Shown: piece by piece, positions 5,575 through 5,700 of the stretch
Layout: each line of letters begins with the position of its first letter
Position numbering within the stretch: the first letter of the stretch is position 1
Translations under genes and position numbers: made by a program
The notes under the pieces: generated by a model
What the model was told of the DNA's origin: nothing
The model's input: the letters and a program-made list of their open reading frames with translations, nothing else
The model's database searches: none
From: Paraktedonobacter sp034438135
Lineage (GTDB): Bacteria; Chloroflexota; Ktedonobacteria; Ktedonobacterales; Ktedonobacteraceae
Length of the DNA stretch: 5,700 nt
Direction: 5' to 3'
NCBI GenBank assembly: GCA_034438135.1
Contig: DAOTTL010000619.1
Coordinates: 1 to 5,700, forward strand

Positions 5575-5700
5575 GTTTCAATCTCTCCCGAGATGCTTCT
5601 TCCTCTGCGACCACAATATCAAAGCACATTGAAATGTTAAATGTATTGTTTCAATCTCTCCCGAGATGCTTCTTCCTCTGCGACCATGCCGATTTTAGAG
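5575..5700 (-). CRISPR. End of a CRISPR array: two repeats, one full spacer, one partial spacer
   Basis: Two identical 38-base repeats lie at 5575-5612 and 5648-5685, starting GTTTCAATCTCTCCCGAGAT and ending CTCTGCGACC. Between them is a 35-base spacer (5613-5647, about 23% GC, far more AT-rich than the surroundings), and a second spacer runs off the edge from 5686. The base after each repeat is A, so the repeat could be 39 bases with a 34-base spacer. Inside the repeat ATCTC-TCCC-GAGAT makes a 5-bp hairpin. Read on the minus strand the repeat ends hairpin then TGAAAC, with ATTGAAAC as the last eight bases, the usual 5' tag of crRNAs in several type I and III systems. I therefore infer minus-strand transcription, a leader to the right outside the window, and that 5575 is the old, leader-distal end. 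Subtype cannot be decided and no cas gene is in view. Confidence 0.88.

Overview
The window looks like a chromosomal piece of a moderately GC-rich bacterium. My best guess is a Chloroflexota of the Ktedonobacter type. That is inferred only from the gene flavour: two medium-chain dehydrogenases, a TetR regulator, a DinB-like protein, a nucleotidyltransferase-like protein and a CRISPR array with a long repeat. It rests on recognition, not on a search.

Layout from left to right. Bases 1-56 hold the first 18 codons of an unrecognised minus-strand gene that runs off the left edge. Bases 57-683 carry no gene I can support, but include a partial copy of the arm of the hairpin that follows. Bases 684-3891 form one minus-strand unit read leftwards: promoter and two palindromic operators (3837-3891), a TetR-family repressor, a zinc/NAD-type medium-chain dehydrogenase, a second medium-chain dehydrogenase whose cofactor site looks NADP-like, and a perfect long hairpin 3 bases after the last stop. 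The -10 box is embedded in one palindrome and a second palindrome lies just past the expected transcription start, so TetR probably represses its own operon. The inducer and the substrate cannot be read from the sequence.

On the plus strand at 4005-4493 is a DinB/YfiT-superfamily protein, followed by another long hairpin 6 bases after its stop. Convergent to it on the minus strand are a two-part protein (4660-5532) and possibly a 39-residue ORF (4500-4619). The C-terminal part of the larger protein aligns with small nucleotidyltransferase domains, but every expected metal-binding aspartate appears to be replaced.

At the right edge (5575-5700) a CRISPR array begins: two identical 38-base repeats, one complete 35-base spacer and the start of a second spacer. 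The repeat reads ...hairpin-ATTGAAAC on the minus strand. Its crRNA-sense strand is therefore probably minus, the leader lies beyond the right edge, and array transcription would point into the degenerate nucleotidyltransferase gene 42 bases downstream. This array/pseudo-nucleotidyltransferase arrangement is the most unusual thing in the window. No cas genes are visible here.
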